Shown one piece after another: positions 1 through 12,460 of a stretch of DNA of 64,000 nucleotides. The stretch covers positions 1,016,880 through 1,080,879 of the forward strand of contig JH720307.1 of assembly GCA_000231825.2 (NCBI GenBank). Direction: 5' to 3'. How positions within the stretch are numbered: the stretch's first letter is position 1; every line of letters starts with the position of its first letter. Source of the DNA: Tetrahymena elliotti 4EA. Taxonomy: Eukaryota; Ciliophora; Oligohymenophorea; Hymenostomatida; Tetrahymenidae. The position numbers and the translations under genes are program-made. The notes under the pieces were generated by a model. It had not been told where the DNA came from, did not search any database, and worked only from the letters and a program-made list of their open reading frames with translations.

Positions 1-52
1 GTATTAATATTTTAAGAGATTCCATTAAATTATTGAAAAAACCATAAATAAA

Positions 53-754
53 ATGTCTAAAAAGGTATTTTATATATTTAACTCAACTTTTTACAAAGAT
101 GAAGTCAATTTGATTTCTAAAAATAAAATTTTGTATTTCCTCATAAAATTCAAAGTGAATAACCTCAGGTTAACTAAAATCAAAATCCGTGCACACAACA
201 TAAAATTACATTTTCAAATTTTAAACAGTATCAATTTAGAAAAAAATATTTTCAAAGTTGATGTGTGTAAATTTAAATATTACTCAAATATTTATTTTTT
301 TCATGAATTAAATTTTTTAAAACAAAACAATCAATGGATAAAAAAAAAATAAACAAAAGAATTCCAGCTCAAAATTAGAGTAAAAAAAAACAATTTACAA
401 AATTACATTTTAAATAAATTAGAGTATTATTAGATGTAAATATAAGAATCTAAAGTGTTTTAATAATTTAATTTAAGTATGAACTATTTTTGGATTTATT
501 TATCAATTTTTTCAAATAATTAAAAGATAATAAATATAAAGCAAAATTATTTAAGCAACAAAATGAAAAATTTTAGATTAGAAAATAACTAAAAAAATAA
601 AATATTTAAAATTGTGATATTGAAATACTTAAAAATAAAAAAATTCGCAAATAATTTAACTAAGAATAATAAAAAACAAATTTAAGAAGTAGATAAAAAC
701 TCATTCAGTAGATAATAATAAATAAATTTGCTTAATTTAACTGCTTTAATATGA
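53..754 (+). CDS. Hypothetical ORF, possibly the 5' part of the Cys-rich membrane gene
   Basis: With TAA/TAG as Gln, the ATG at 53 (context AAAATG) opens a 233-codon frame ending at TGA 752-754. The first 100 codons have mixed composition, with pairs such as FKVNNLRL and FHELNFLKQ. After about 352 the frame becomes Lys/Asn/Gln-rich and looks like translated AT-rich DNA. I recognise no domain. The frame is also open upstream to the window edge, so 53 may not be the true start. The Cys-rich membrane gene downstream lacks a visible start, and large ciliate proteins of that kind carry a long extracellular region before the Cys repeats. The first ~300 bases may therefore be an upstream exon of that gene, with 360-950 as intron. 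I could not fix a splice pair. Confidence 0.3.
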
Positions 755-959
755 ACATGTATGAGCTAATAATCTATTTCTTTTCAATTCAATTTATATA
801 CATTGCTTAACGCATATTTTTAAACATTTTAAATTGCATCTGTTAAGTTTCTTTCACCAGTTTCGAAAAAAATATTTAATATAATTTTATGCTTTTTCAT
901 AACTGAATTATATTTATAAATTTTATATTAATAATAGCTTAAAAGTAAGCTGGGCTTAA

Positions 960-3900
960 ATGGATTAATGCCCTGTCTCTTGTGTTATTTGCCAAACAAA
1001 TAAAAATTGTATTGAATGCTATCCTGGGTTTTTCCTTACATAACCAAACCCTTTAAGTGTTTGTGTATCAGTTTGCCCAGCAGGATTCTTTGCAGATACC
1101 ACAACAAATTCCTGCTTGGCTTGTCATTATTCTTGTTAAACCTGCTTTGGATTAGCTTTTAACTAATGCTTAACATGCAATTAGAGTATATTTACCTATT
1201 CACCTTTAAGAAAAACATGTGAATGCTAAGAAAATCATTTTTATTCTTCATCACTAGGATGCTAACCTTGTGATGTAAGTTGTGAGAATTGTGACAACTC
1301 AACGTCTTGTTTGTCTTGTAAAAAAGGTTATTTTTAAACTAGCTCTCCTCTTTGCTCTGCTTGCTTAGAGGAATGCGAGACATGCAGTTCATTATTATCT
1401 TGTGATTCTTGTTCAATTTCTAAGAATAGAAAACTTGTTGCCACTTCTTCTTCTGTAAATAGCTGTTAGTGCATTTAATCTAGTTTTGAAAGGAGTATTA
1501 GTGCATATTTTGATAGTAGCCTAACAAGAGCTGACTACTTAACTTCAGATTTTGGGTCTTGTTTATCTTGTCCAAGCGGATGTTTAGATTGTGTAAATGA
1601 ACTGAAGTGTACAAGATGTGTTTTAAATGATCACAGAATTTTTACCAATGACATGTGTTATTGTCAATAGCTATTCAAGGATGACCCCGTTCTTCGTAAG
1701 TGTGTAAGCTACGATGCTGAGGGAATTCAATAACTACAAGTTACGATGACTTCGATAGGTATTTAAAAATACAGAAACTTTTTTTTGTTAATTTTAGACT
1801 AACCATATTTAAATTCATTTAATCGTTTTTCAAAACAAAATTTTAACAAATAATTAGCTAGCGCATCTGTAGTAGCTTCATTACCGATACTAATTCTAGG
1901 GAACCCAGCTTTTTTAATATCTTTTGTAGATATTATTCAGATAATCAGATACATCTTATACGTTGATGTGAGATATCCTGACATAGTTGTTTCATTTTTT
2001 AGTAATTTTTAAAGATTAAAAAACAACATTTTACAAAAAAAAATGACAAAAAATGTTTAAAAATTTTTAATTTTGAATCCAAGAATTTTAAAAATATTTT
2101 CATAAATATTAAGAAATGTTTAATGTCTTTGATGCTTCATTCATTCCTACTCTTGTTGAAGATAATAGTTATGTTCTGAGAACTTCAAACGGTTTCTATT
2201 TTAATGAAATAGATGGTCTATTCTTGAGAAACTCTAACCAGTACATTTTGGTCTTTATTGCTCTTGCAATTCTTTACATAATTACTAAAATTCTTGAAAA
2301 GGTTATCTTGAAGCCAAACCTTTCCATAACACCTGAGGGTGCAAACTTGCAAAATAAAGCAATTTAAAGTGGCCCATAAATTTAAAAATAAGTAAAAAAT
2401 TAGACTTCATCTGCTGGTGATTAATAGGGTAAGACAGAAACAAATAAAAATTTAAATAATTAAGCAACTTCTAGGAAAGAAAAATTTAAATAATATATTG
2501 AAAAAGCTGTTGGATTTTTTGAATGGGGAATTTTTTTGGGTTGCTTAGAAGCAGCATATCTAAACATAACAACATTTACATTTTTGTAATTATAAAATGC
2601 AAGTGTAAGCTTGGGTGTGGAATATATTTCATTTTTTTTATCATTCATTGTACTGTCTGTTCTAATAGGATTTTTAATTACAATTTACATGATTATCTAA
2701 AAAGCACTTTAGATCCATGAATAAAGTGGCATTTTGTTTTTAAAAGAATCGAATACCCCTGCAATCATATCCACTTCTGAAGAGGAGTTGAAGAGAATTG
2801 AAGAGGCTAAAGCTAATGATGAATTTTAAAAATCTTTTGCTATGATTTACAGTTTATTTGTTCCTGGATAGATCTTATAACAGGGCTATTACCTAATAGT
2901 AGCTGCTCGTAAATTTGTTTTTTCCTTATTTCTTGTGTTTGCTTATGAAGTGCCAGGTTTAATTTTGAGCGTTTGGATATTACTAAATATATTAATGATT
3001 ACAATTCTCTTTAAATATAGACCTTATAAAAATTTTATTTTTACAGCTAGAGATATTGTATCAGAAGCATGTTTTATGATTATCCACTGCCTTACATATC
3101 CTTTTTTATCTACTGATTTTGTTTACAGTAAAAGTGATTATGATGATTATTAAAGATTAGGAAGAGCTATTGTGGCTTTCTCATTAATTATAATCATAAT
3201 TCATTTACTATGTATAATCTATGAATCAATCATGACTATTATTGAGTTCTTTAAGCCTAAAGAAATAATACCACCTACTCCAGTTATACCAGCAACACCC
3301 AGTCATACACCTATGCCAAAAGAACTTATTGTGCTTACAGAGTATTAAAAACTGAAAATAGGATTAAGAAAGCAAAAAAAATTCATAAAACTATAGGAAA
3401 TCCATAAAGAAAATTTCTCTTAACAAATAAATAAGTAATATTTTGATAGATTGCAGCAACTTGAAGACATGATGGCTTAGTCAAATGACGATGCTGAGTT
3501 TGAAATGCTTAAGAAGTAATATGATTTGCAAGTTTTCCTACTTAATTTAAGTGAGCGATTATTTGTGTATGTAAGAGAAAATCCTAGTGCCACAATAATA
3601 TCTGAAGCTGATTTATCGAGCCTTTCTCCTGTGCAACTATTTAATTTTAAATAAATGTAAGGTACTACAGAAAATCAGTAAAAAATAATACCTAATTCAG
3701 AAGGATATGTAAACGAATAGCAAAATGTGCCATTTGAACAAGTAAATTAAGTTTAAATGGATGCTAAAAATCAAACCACTAATACTCAATAATAATTAAA
3801 GAACCCTGCTTTATTAAATGACAATCAAGTAAATTAAAAACTCGAATAAAGTTATACCAATAAAAACTAACCTGAAGCTAATAACGCATAATAAGTTGAA

Positions 3901-4494
3901 AACTAAATTAATTATCCATAAAAAATCAATAACAGTGCAGCTGGTAACAACTCTTAATTTATAAATGAAAACACAAACGCAATTGTTGAAGTAGTAAATT
4001 TGATCAATTCAGATACATAAACAGCTAACTTTGTAAATTTAGATTAACAATAATAGGTTAGTCGAATTTAAGGTGATTATTCTATTCTTCGAAACTAGTA
4101 TTCATCCAGTTAACCAGAAATGCCAATTTAAGAGAGCTAAATCAATCAAATTTCAAATTAGAAAAATTAATCTTTTGTATAAACAAGAAATACTCAAAAT
4201 CAGAATTTAAATATTCACTATTTAAAAGAAATAACAGAGTAGGACGATTATATGCTATATGACTAATCAATTAATAATCAGAGTGCTAAATATTAGTAAT
4301 CATTAAATGGGGTAAATAGTCCCAATAAATAGTAATCAGCTTAGTAAACCCCTTCACAAATAGTAAATAAGCAAAGTTAAGTAAACGATAATTAAAAAAC
4401 TTACAAGAGGAAATACCAAAGACAAATAAATCCTATAAATGCTTCAAGAGTAGAAAACATAAATAATGCTCTTAAATAAATTAGCTATAAATGA
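960..4494 (+). CDS. Cys-rich (furin-like repeat) multi-pass membrane protein, 5' end unresolved
   Basis: From about 960 the frame encodes dense CxxC pairs typical of growth-factor-receptor/furin-like repeats (CPVSCVICQ, CDVSCENC, CLEECETC, CPSGCLDC), up to about 1715. A hydrophobic stretch follows, then a membrane region with about seven predicted spans between 1870 and 3230, then a Gln/Asn-rich cytoplasmic tail ending at TGA 4492-4494. A 112-bp intron at 2002-2113 (GTAATTTT...ATTAAG) is needed to keep frame and joins SFF to KMFNVFD. A 39-bp GT...AG segment at 1759-1797 is also possible but keeps frame either way. This layout is a large expanded family of putative surface proteins in Tetrahymena. 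Ligand and function are unknown. The signal peptide and start must lie upstream, perhaps near 53. ATG 960 is the first in-frame Met but leaves no signal peptide. Confidence 0.7.
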
Positions 4495-4797
4495 TAAAGA
4501 ATTTTTGTTATTTAAAAAGCTTTTATTTTTTTGTTATTTAAAAAAATTAAAAATACTTTTTAAATTTCTTTTGAATTTTTATCCCATAAATATTATTGAT
4601 TAATTCTTGTCAGGAGTTATAAAATAATTTGTTATTAGGTCGATTAAATATATTTCAAATTTATAAAAGCAACCTCTTACTTAGTCGAGGCTTCATAAAA
4701 TTTAGCCAAAATTAAGGAATGAAAAGCATCTTGGAAAGAATTTTGTTTTTGTTAGAAAAATTTTATTTTTTGTAGGAATTTCAAAAATTTTATTTTA

Positions 4798-7757
4798 TCA
4801 ATAATTGGAGGAATAAAATAGAATAAATTTAACAAACTCTATTTAAAAAGGAATAATTTTTAACTTGATGAATGAAATAACCTTGTTAATGTAAATTTAA
4901 AACAAGAATGGTAATGAATTAATTTGAATTAATTTGTCTATTTAATTTTATTTAAAAAATTTTTTTACAATATCATAGGTATTATTCAAAAAATTATTTG
5001 AATGGCAATAAAATTTTGTTAAATTTGCATACGCATTAACAAAATTTGTAATTGATAATTTATTAATTTGTTTGTTATCTTCAGTACTCCAACAAAACCT
5101 GATTAATTTGTTTTGTCAGAGCCATACAAGAATGTTTCTGATCTCAAAGATTTGGCAATTATTATTTAAAAAGCTAGACAATTTATAGCCATGAATATTA
5201 CAATTAAAATTTTTGTTTTAATGGTAATCCTTTAATCGATTTAAAATTTTATCTTGATTGAATATTTATTATTTTAAATATTTTGGAAGCTTTAAACCAT
5301 GAAACTTTGTTGACATCAAATTTATTAAGCACTTTTTTACATAATCTTAAATTAACCATTCTCAATCTTATTAAAAATAATCTGAAATTCTTAAGAATTT
5401 TTCTAGATAATTATGTTCTTTAAATAGAACAAGGTACACTTGAATACCATTAGAGTTATAATTTTGTGTCAGTTAATACGGCATTACTGATTTTAATGTA
5501 AATTAATTAACTGCCTATAGTTTCAATATATTTTTTAAATACGCAATAATTATTTATCCCTTCTCTTAATTTGCATAATTAATCTCTAATTTAAATTAGA
5601 TTTTAAAACATTAGACTTGCGTCATAGTAATCTTTCTTTCATAGTCATTTGCTATACATATTAGCTAAAACCTATAATTTATTTATTTCACGGTTGCTAA
5701 TTTTCAAATGTAAGGCTTATTATTCATTTTAGCTTTGCCATTAGTAAAAGACGTCCAGCCTTCAAAAAATATAATTTTTTGGAGATGATTTTTTGCTTTT
5801 TGTTCAGGATAAAGATATTTTAAAAACTCTAAGTTAAAATGTTTACTAAGATACTCAGAATTATATTTAGAAAGTTATTAATTGTTTGAGAGGATTTATT
5901 TTTAAGTGGAACAATATTAAAAAAATCAACTTTAATATAATTACAATCAAAGTTGAAAGTTAAGCTGAAAATTTAAGTCTTCGGTTCTAATGTAATAATA
6001 AATAATGAAGGTAAGCAAATAAGCAAACAAACAATAAGATTAGCTCTATCCAATAACTTAAGTATTTAATCGAAAATAAGTTTTTTTGATGTAAGTATGC
6101 TGCTTACTTAATAAATTATGACATGCTTTTTGACTAAAATTGACTATTATTTAGCTATTTTAATTCATTATAATTACTCATTAATGTTATTTTCAAAAGC
6201 TATTTTATTTCCACGATTACTATTTGCTTTATTTGTTTTGGGGGAGTAATAGCTTTTCCTCAGTTGATTTCAAAAAAAATAAATAAATAGTGTAATATTT
6301 TTTGAAGGGTAATTCTTTTAATTTAAATAAATTAAAATAATGATAATAAATCAAAAAAAAGCTCAGATTAATCTGTCATTTTTATTTCTTTGATCAATTA
6401 ATAATTGTATAAGTGCTTATAAACTACTCCTTTTTTAAACCAGAATACCAATTTGTGCGAGTCTTAATGATTATGCATCAGCCAAATAGATTTTAATTTT
6501 CAAAAATATTTTATTTATCTTATCTTTAAATGTTATTTTTGTGGTTAAAAAAATTAAACTAAATTTGATTTAATTTTACAATAAAAAATTTCTTCTTTAG
6601 TCGATAATAACTTTATTTCATAAATTAGGTTTATTGTTTTCATCAAAAGTACAATGATAAATTTATTTGTAACAAAAAATCCACCTGGTAAATGAAAATA
6701 CTGAATTTGATCAACTTCTTGATTTAGGTTAAATAGTGGATTTAATAGTTGTTAATTATTAAAAAATACAATAACAGAAAATACCATAATTTTTTTCTTT
6801 TAGGTTTATTTTCTATATTTACATTATGTTAATCTAAAAGATAAATATAGCTTATCTCGACTCCTTACTTTTGAATGGTTCAATTTGTTTTCATGAAAGA
6901 ATAATTTTTTTGAATATTTCTTGAAGGAATTTTCTTAATTTTGTAAGCTTATTTTGGGAACACATTGTAAAATATTTAGGTAAGGCTAAAGGTATTTTGA
7001 ATTATGAGACGAGATTTTCAAAAACCTGTTAAAAGAAAATCTAATTAATTTTGTTTTAATTGTTAAAAAACAAATTTTTGTTATTGAAGATTGCATCTTT
7101 TTTAGACTGACATGTATCGAAATATTTTTAGATTGTAAAAGTGTGAAAGATATGATATGACTGATTGAAATCGAAATGGGTAAAGCAAAATTAAACGTTA
7201 ATTAGAAGATAGAAATAAATAGCCATATCAGATTATTAAATGTATATCTTAAACAATTCTTTTTGAATTAATCATTTATCTATTTATTTACTGAAAAAAG
7301 AAAAAAAAAAATTATTGATAGGTAAGATAATTTGGTAAGAATTCTTTTTTGTGATAGAATGTCTAGTTAGTTGTGTAAAGTTATAACATAAAGTATCTTA
7401 TAGCTACACAAAAAATAGGCTAGTCAGAATGCTTAACTAAATTATGCGAAGAAGAGAGAATAGAATCTATATCGTTTTTTTAAATGTAGATATTAATTAA
7501 AATTTGATTAATTAATTAGAGGAGAAGTAATCATGTGGAAAATAGTCATAATTTTCTTTATTGCAAATAAAGTAATTATTAAGCTTAAGATTCTGTATTT
7601 TCTTTCTTTGTTCAAACAGCAAACAAATTAGATCATATTTTTCCAAATTACATAGCTCTTTATAAAAAGTCACAAGATCCTTACTAATATTTCTAGGTAA
7701 CTTCAAAAGGAGTCTAAAAGATATTAACTATTTCCCAAAAATTTATAATGAATTTAT
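4798..7757 (-). pseudogene. Possible degenerate protein-coding remnant, family not recognised
   Basis: Read on the minus strand, long TGA-free stretches follow one another but in changing frames, or separated by isolated TGA codons. Examples are NISKDLVTFYKELCNLEKYD (near 7650), LVSQFKIPLALPKYFTMCSQ (near 6980), KIYLADAQSLRLAQIGILVQ (near 6460), FLKYLYPEQKAKNHLQKIIF (near 5800) and ISDYFQQD near 5370. The changes of frame fall where I see no GT...AG pair. That fits a decayed gene, perhaps an old mobile-element ORF, better than a spliced one. The caution is serious: at this base composition random DNA stays open for about 60 codons, so part of this may be chance. There is no convincing start codon, no domain and no terminal repeats that I could find. 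Confidence 0.3.
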
Positions 7758-9067
7758 TCATTTTATAAAATAATCTAGCCTAAAATAACAAAAATCCAAA
7801 TAAATACTTAAAGTATCAGATTTCCTTCTTGCTTAGAAGTATAAAAAAATTTAAGGATTATATTTTAAACAATACATTCAGCTCTTAACTATTATTCTGA
7901 AACTACAAACACAATAGAAAAAAGAAGATATATTAATTTGAAAATAGACTATAATAACTAAATTTATTAAAATAAATGAAGGCATATTAAAAATTACAAC
8001 AATTAAATTTAATTGAAGCAACACTAACCCAGGAATATCCTGATTTTGGTAAATAATTTTGGTTAACTATATTTTTATTTTGATTGGAAGGAACCAATTT
8101 TTCATATCATATCATCTCATTTCATCCATTTTCAAATATTCCTATCTCTTTTTTTGATTTATAAACTTAATCAAATAAATATATTTATTTAAAGGATTAC
8201 TATACTCCAAAATTGAATACAGATTTTTAAATCCAAAAAATTAAAATTTTATTCAAAAAAAAATATATATTTCCTCAGAAACAAATAAATATGTAGATGA
8301 AATTTTTGTATTTAATAATTTATAAAAATCCTTTGTGATTGATTGTTAAGAAAAAACTTACTAAAAAGTGAAGAGATAATGAAAAAAAAAAGTGAAAAAA
8401 AACTTTTGATGGAAATGATTAGTATAAATAAGAAGAGAAGAAGAAAGAGATAATAAGTTAACTCTGAAATGTAAAAATGTTATGTTTTACAAGAAAAGAA
8501 TCTATTATTATAAATTATCATCAAGTTTTTACATTATTTGTTAGCTTGAAAAGAGAAGAGCAAATAAGAAGAAGAAAAAAGAAATTTTTGATGCTCTTTT
8601 TTTAAAAAGTATTAATATCAAATAAAAAAACAGAGGTAAATGAATGATGAAATAAATACAAAAAAAAAAACACTCATAAGAAAAGCAATCAATCAAACAA
8701 AATAAAGAAAAAAAGACTGAATGAATGAATAATTAGAAAAGAATCTTTAAATAAATAAAAGGCAAAAACATATATTTAAAACCATCATCATTATAATAAA
8801 GTCCTTTTGATGAAAGAAAGACTTGAATGTACTATTAATTCAATTATTTAATGAATGCGAATTTGATTTTAAAAACTGAAGAGGCGAAAAAAGATTATAA
8901 TATTTTTTTAATAAATTATCCTTATTATTTCTTTTTGATAACAAAAAAAAAATAAATAAAAACAAAGGAAACAAAAAACTTAAATTCCTTCCTTCCTTTC
9001 AATTTCTATAATACCAAATAGACCTAAATCACAAACATTATTATTTATAATACTAACTAATCAAATC
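7758..9067. other. AT-rich intergenic, upstream of the Myb gene
   Basis: No supported gene. It contains pyrimidine-rich TCATATCATATCATCTCATT-type short repeats near 8100 and A-rich stretches near 8380-8760. The last few hundred bases are the likely promoter and 5' leader of the Myb gene. Confidence 0.5.
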
Positions 9068-10699
9068 ATGTTTTAAATAGATATCTAACAAATTAGCCAA
9101 ATGGCTAAAAAAGTTGCTGAACAAATCTAAAGCGTGCGCTAAAAATCTAAATCAATCAAGAAAGACACTTCTATGTGCTCTACCTCTTCCAATAATACTC
9201 ACTTAAAAAATGCTAACAGTCTCTAAACCACTCTTAATTCCACTCAAGCATCACAAATCAACACAAGCTCAAATAACTAAAATGCTAATATAATTAACAA
9301 TAATAACCTTTCTGTCTCCTCCTCTACTACTGCATCTCTTTCCTCTATCTAAAAGAGAGTTAAATTCACTCCTTAGGAAGATGAAATTATTTTAAAGTAC
9401 GTTTAAAAGCATGGTAAAAAGTGGTCTGAAATCTCTAAGAGATTACCAGGACGTACTGAAGTCATGGTTAGAAATCGCTACTATGTTAAGATCCGCAAGC
9501 TCAATAAGGAAAAGGACACAGGCTCTAGCGAATATAATTAAATCGACGAAGCTGGAATTTTCAATGCTGAAAACTCCTCTTTAGATTTTAACAATGAACA
9601 AGCTTCTGATTTATTCCTTGGAAATTCTCAATGCATTAATACTAAGAATTAATCAACTTTGATACAATAATAGCTCTCCCTCAAGGATGAAAGTAAAAAT
9701 TCAGAATTGCTTGAAGTCGCAGGCAGTCCAGACACTCACTTTTTATAGGATAGCAATAATTTTTCTTCTTTCAACTACAACAACCTTCACAATGCAGAAA
9801 TGATTTTTGATAGTCCTGTGAAGTAGGGTATTTTTGAAGAACACGGATTATTGCAATTCAATTAACACCATCACGGTAACTTAAAGATCACAAGTATGTA
9901 AAACTTCGAAGAGTAGATCCACAATTATCAAAACAAGGAAAAGCATTTATTAAATTCTGCAGTTAAAGAATTCCCTGAAAACAATCAAACCTCTAATTTT
10001 TATGAACAAGCTCATTTGAATTCAAACATTAATTAAAACAGTGACTTTTTTGACAAGTAAGCTCTCCTACAAAATTAATAATGCACCTAATTACCTTTTT
10101 AAAACGGTGTTGATGCTTTTAGCTTACACAACGATGAAGATGATTTCTTCGAAGAAGCCAACAAGCCATTTAAACTCCCTAAAATTTACCTTCCCGAAGA
10201 TGACTTTAGCGATGCTTCTTCTATATTACCTCCAGTAGGTTAAATGGAATTTAATGGATTGAATAACACAGATACATTAAATAATAACAATAATAATGCC
10301 ACTTAGTCTATGATTGACTCAACTAAATAAGAAAAAATCTAATTTTTATAAAATTAAATCAGTATGATAGAAAATATGCTAAACATGTGCAAAGACGAAA
10401 TCATAAGAGAATTCGCTTAGAGAAAATCAATATCTACAAATGCTGATACATCTTAAAATTCTTTCTAATAATAAATCGAAATTATAAATACCGATTAATA
10501 GCAAGATGAGATCTTCAATCGACTTCAAGGCTTTGAAAACTAGCACTAATTTGGTAACTCTTCTATGGAATTAGAAGACGTTGACAATAAAAACTAGTTT
10601 GTTTTTGAACATGATGGACATGAATTAAATGTTGCTGAAAATTTCAATTATCATTTGAATGAAACAAATCAAATGATCACTAGCTTAAACAACTTCTGA
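9068..10699 (+). CDS. Single-repeat Myb/SANT domain DNA-binding protein
   Basis: A single exon of 543 aa runs from ATG 9068 (context TCATG) to TGA 10697-10699. A second Met at codon 12 is an alternative start. Residues ~98-145 form a Myb/SANT repeat. It has the PQEDEIILKYVQKHG helix 1, KKWSEISKRLPGRTEVMVRN with the conserved W and the PGRT-x-MVRNRY recognition-helix signature, then basic KIRKLNKEK. The first of the three spaced tryptophans is replaced by Phe (F100), as in some Myb repeats. I see only one repeat, whereas classic animal and plant Mybs have two or three. The N-terminus is Ser/Thr/Asn-rich. The long C-terminus is acidic, Asn/Gln-rich and low in complexity, resembling an activation region. 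It probably acts as a nuclear transcription factor; its targets are unknown. Confidence 0.8.
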
Positions 10700-12103
10700 T
10701 TAAATTTCTTAGTCTCCCTCCCTCCTCCATAAATCTTCTACCCAATACTTCATTTGTTATTTGATTCGCTCCTTGATGTGATCTAAACCATTTCTTGAAA
10801 GCAAATTGAATGAGTTAAAATGGGGTAAGGGGAAATATAAAACTTATACTTCTATAAAAAAATACATAAACATAAAATTGAATACCATCATTTTATAATA
10901 ACAATCTATCTAAATAACTAATAAGTGAAATGAAAAATTAATGAAATAAACAAATAAATTCATAAATCAATACAAAATTATCAATTCTGTCTGTCTATCG
11001 TAGTCTTTCGTCTGTCACTCAAATTCACCATAATAGCCAACTTATTTATTAAGAGCAAAGATGAGTGAAAAATTTATTAAATATCTATCGAAAAGTGTTT
11101 CAAGATTTATTTGAAAGGTGGCATATGTTTTCATGCATCTCTAGAAAATAAATTACATTGATTTACTACACACTTTCATAAAAATTTACTTGGCAGTAGT
11201 ATAAAAGCATACATACATAACATAGATTGATGGAAATAAATAAATTAACCTACCTACCCCTAATTAATTAATTACCATACTAATATTAATTATATTTCAT
11301 CATAATAAAAACAAAAAGTAATACTAATAATAAAAAAGTATTCTAGCTGGATAGAAACAGTCAACTAAACATACACAAACAAACAAACAAACAAAAAAAT
11401 AAAAAACCAAACAACTATTCTGATGGATTACAATAACTAATTTAAAAATAAATAATCCTAATATTTTTACTATTTATTTATATATACTCTCTCTGATATA
11501 TATGTTAAGTTTCACACTTTCTAAATTATTTTTAACACAATCCAAATTAACAACTTCACTTTTTTATTGACATTCATACATTCTCCTTCATTTATTTTTG
11601 GTTCATTTTGTGAATGAATTGAGGTTTATGTGAATCTTTGAATTCTAAAATTGACTATGAACTAATGAAGTATTCATGTTAGGAATTCTTTTTGAAAATT
11701 GTGTTGCTTGCACATAATTTCAAATGTTTTTCATTCATAACTTATTTACTTCTTAACTACTTTTAAAAATATAAATTATTAGAATAAGTCGACCTAAATG
11801 ATTTACAATAAACAATAATGGAATCTTTAAACAAATAGAAAAGAGTGATACGAGTTTATAATTATCATTAAATAAATAACTTATAAGTAAAATAAATTTT
11901 ATTTTACAAAGGTAGCTATGACATGATATCTCCTAAGCTTGTTTTAGCAAGCTAATAAGATAAATGAATTTTTTACAATTTTTAATATGTACAATATAAC
12001 TCTAAGCATTATAATTAGATTAATAAAGTGACGTAAGATCTTATAAAAACTTATTAATTTTTGACAACATATAAGTAGCTCTCCTGCGTTAAGACTCGTT
12101 TGA
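10700..12103. other. AT-rich intergenic
   Basis: No supported gene. It holds the 3' region of the Myb gene and a short (CAAA)n run near 11375-11398. A minus-strand frame from ATG 12150 stays open for about 137 codons but has no recognisable motif. Confidence 0.4.
11375..11398. repeat. (CAAA)n microsatellite
   Basis: About five CAAA units, then an A run, within the intergenic region after the Myb gene. Confidence 0.7.
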
Positions 12104-12460
12104 TTTAATTTTCTGAAATAAAGCCTTAACTCATTATTTATCAATTTCATCTTTCAGTTTAATTCACTCATATTCAACCATTAGAAAGATAAATTATTAA
12201 ATATCTTTGAAAGCATCCTTTTTTTTCTATTCCTTAAACTTTATCTTGCTAATTATAATGACCAGCCTCAACTTGAAAATCCAGCTTAAGGTAACGCAAA
12301 TTGTGCTACTTTTTATAATCAAAATTCATCAAATTGGTATTTAACAATCAATATGTAAATAATTACTTCAACAAACATTCATTGTAAAATACTTGGCAAG
12401 TACTCTACAGTAATTACCAAAATCAAGTAAATTTAAATATATATTAACTTGCTTTGCTGA
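12104..12460 (+). pseudogene. Orphan coding-like fragment without a start codon
   Basis: The frame between TGA 12101 and TGA 12458 contains a hydrophobic run (ILFFLFLKLYLA) followed by NYNDQPQLENPAQGNANCAT and SSNWYLTINMQ. This resembles a signal peptide and the start of a secreted ciliate protein. There is no in-frame ATG and no clear continuation. It may be an exon of an unrecognised gene, a remnant, or chance. It overlaps an equally unsupported minus-strand ORF. Confidence 0.22.
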
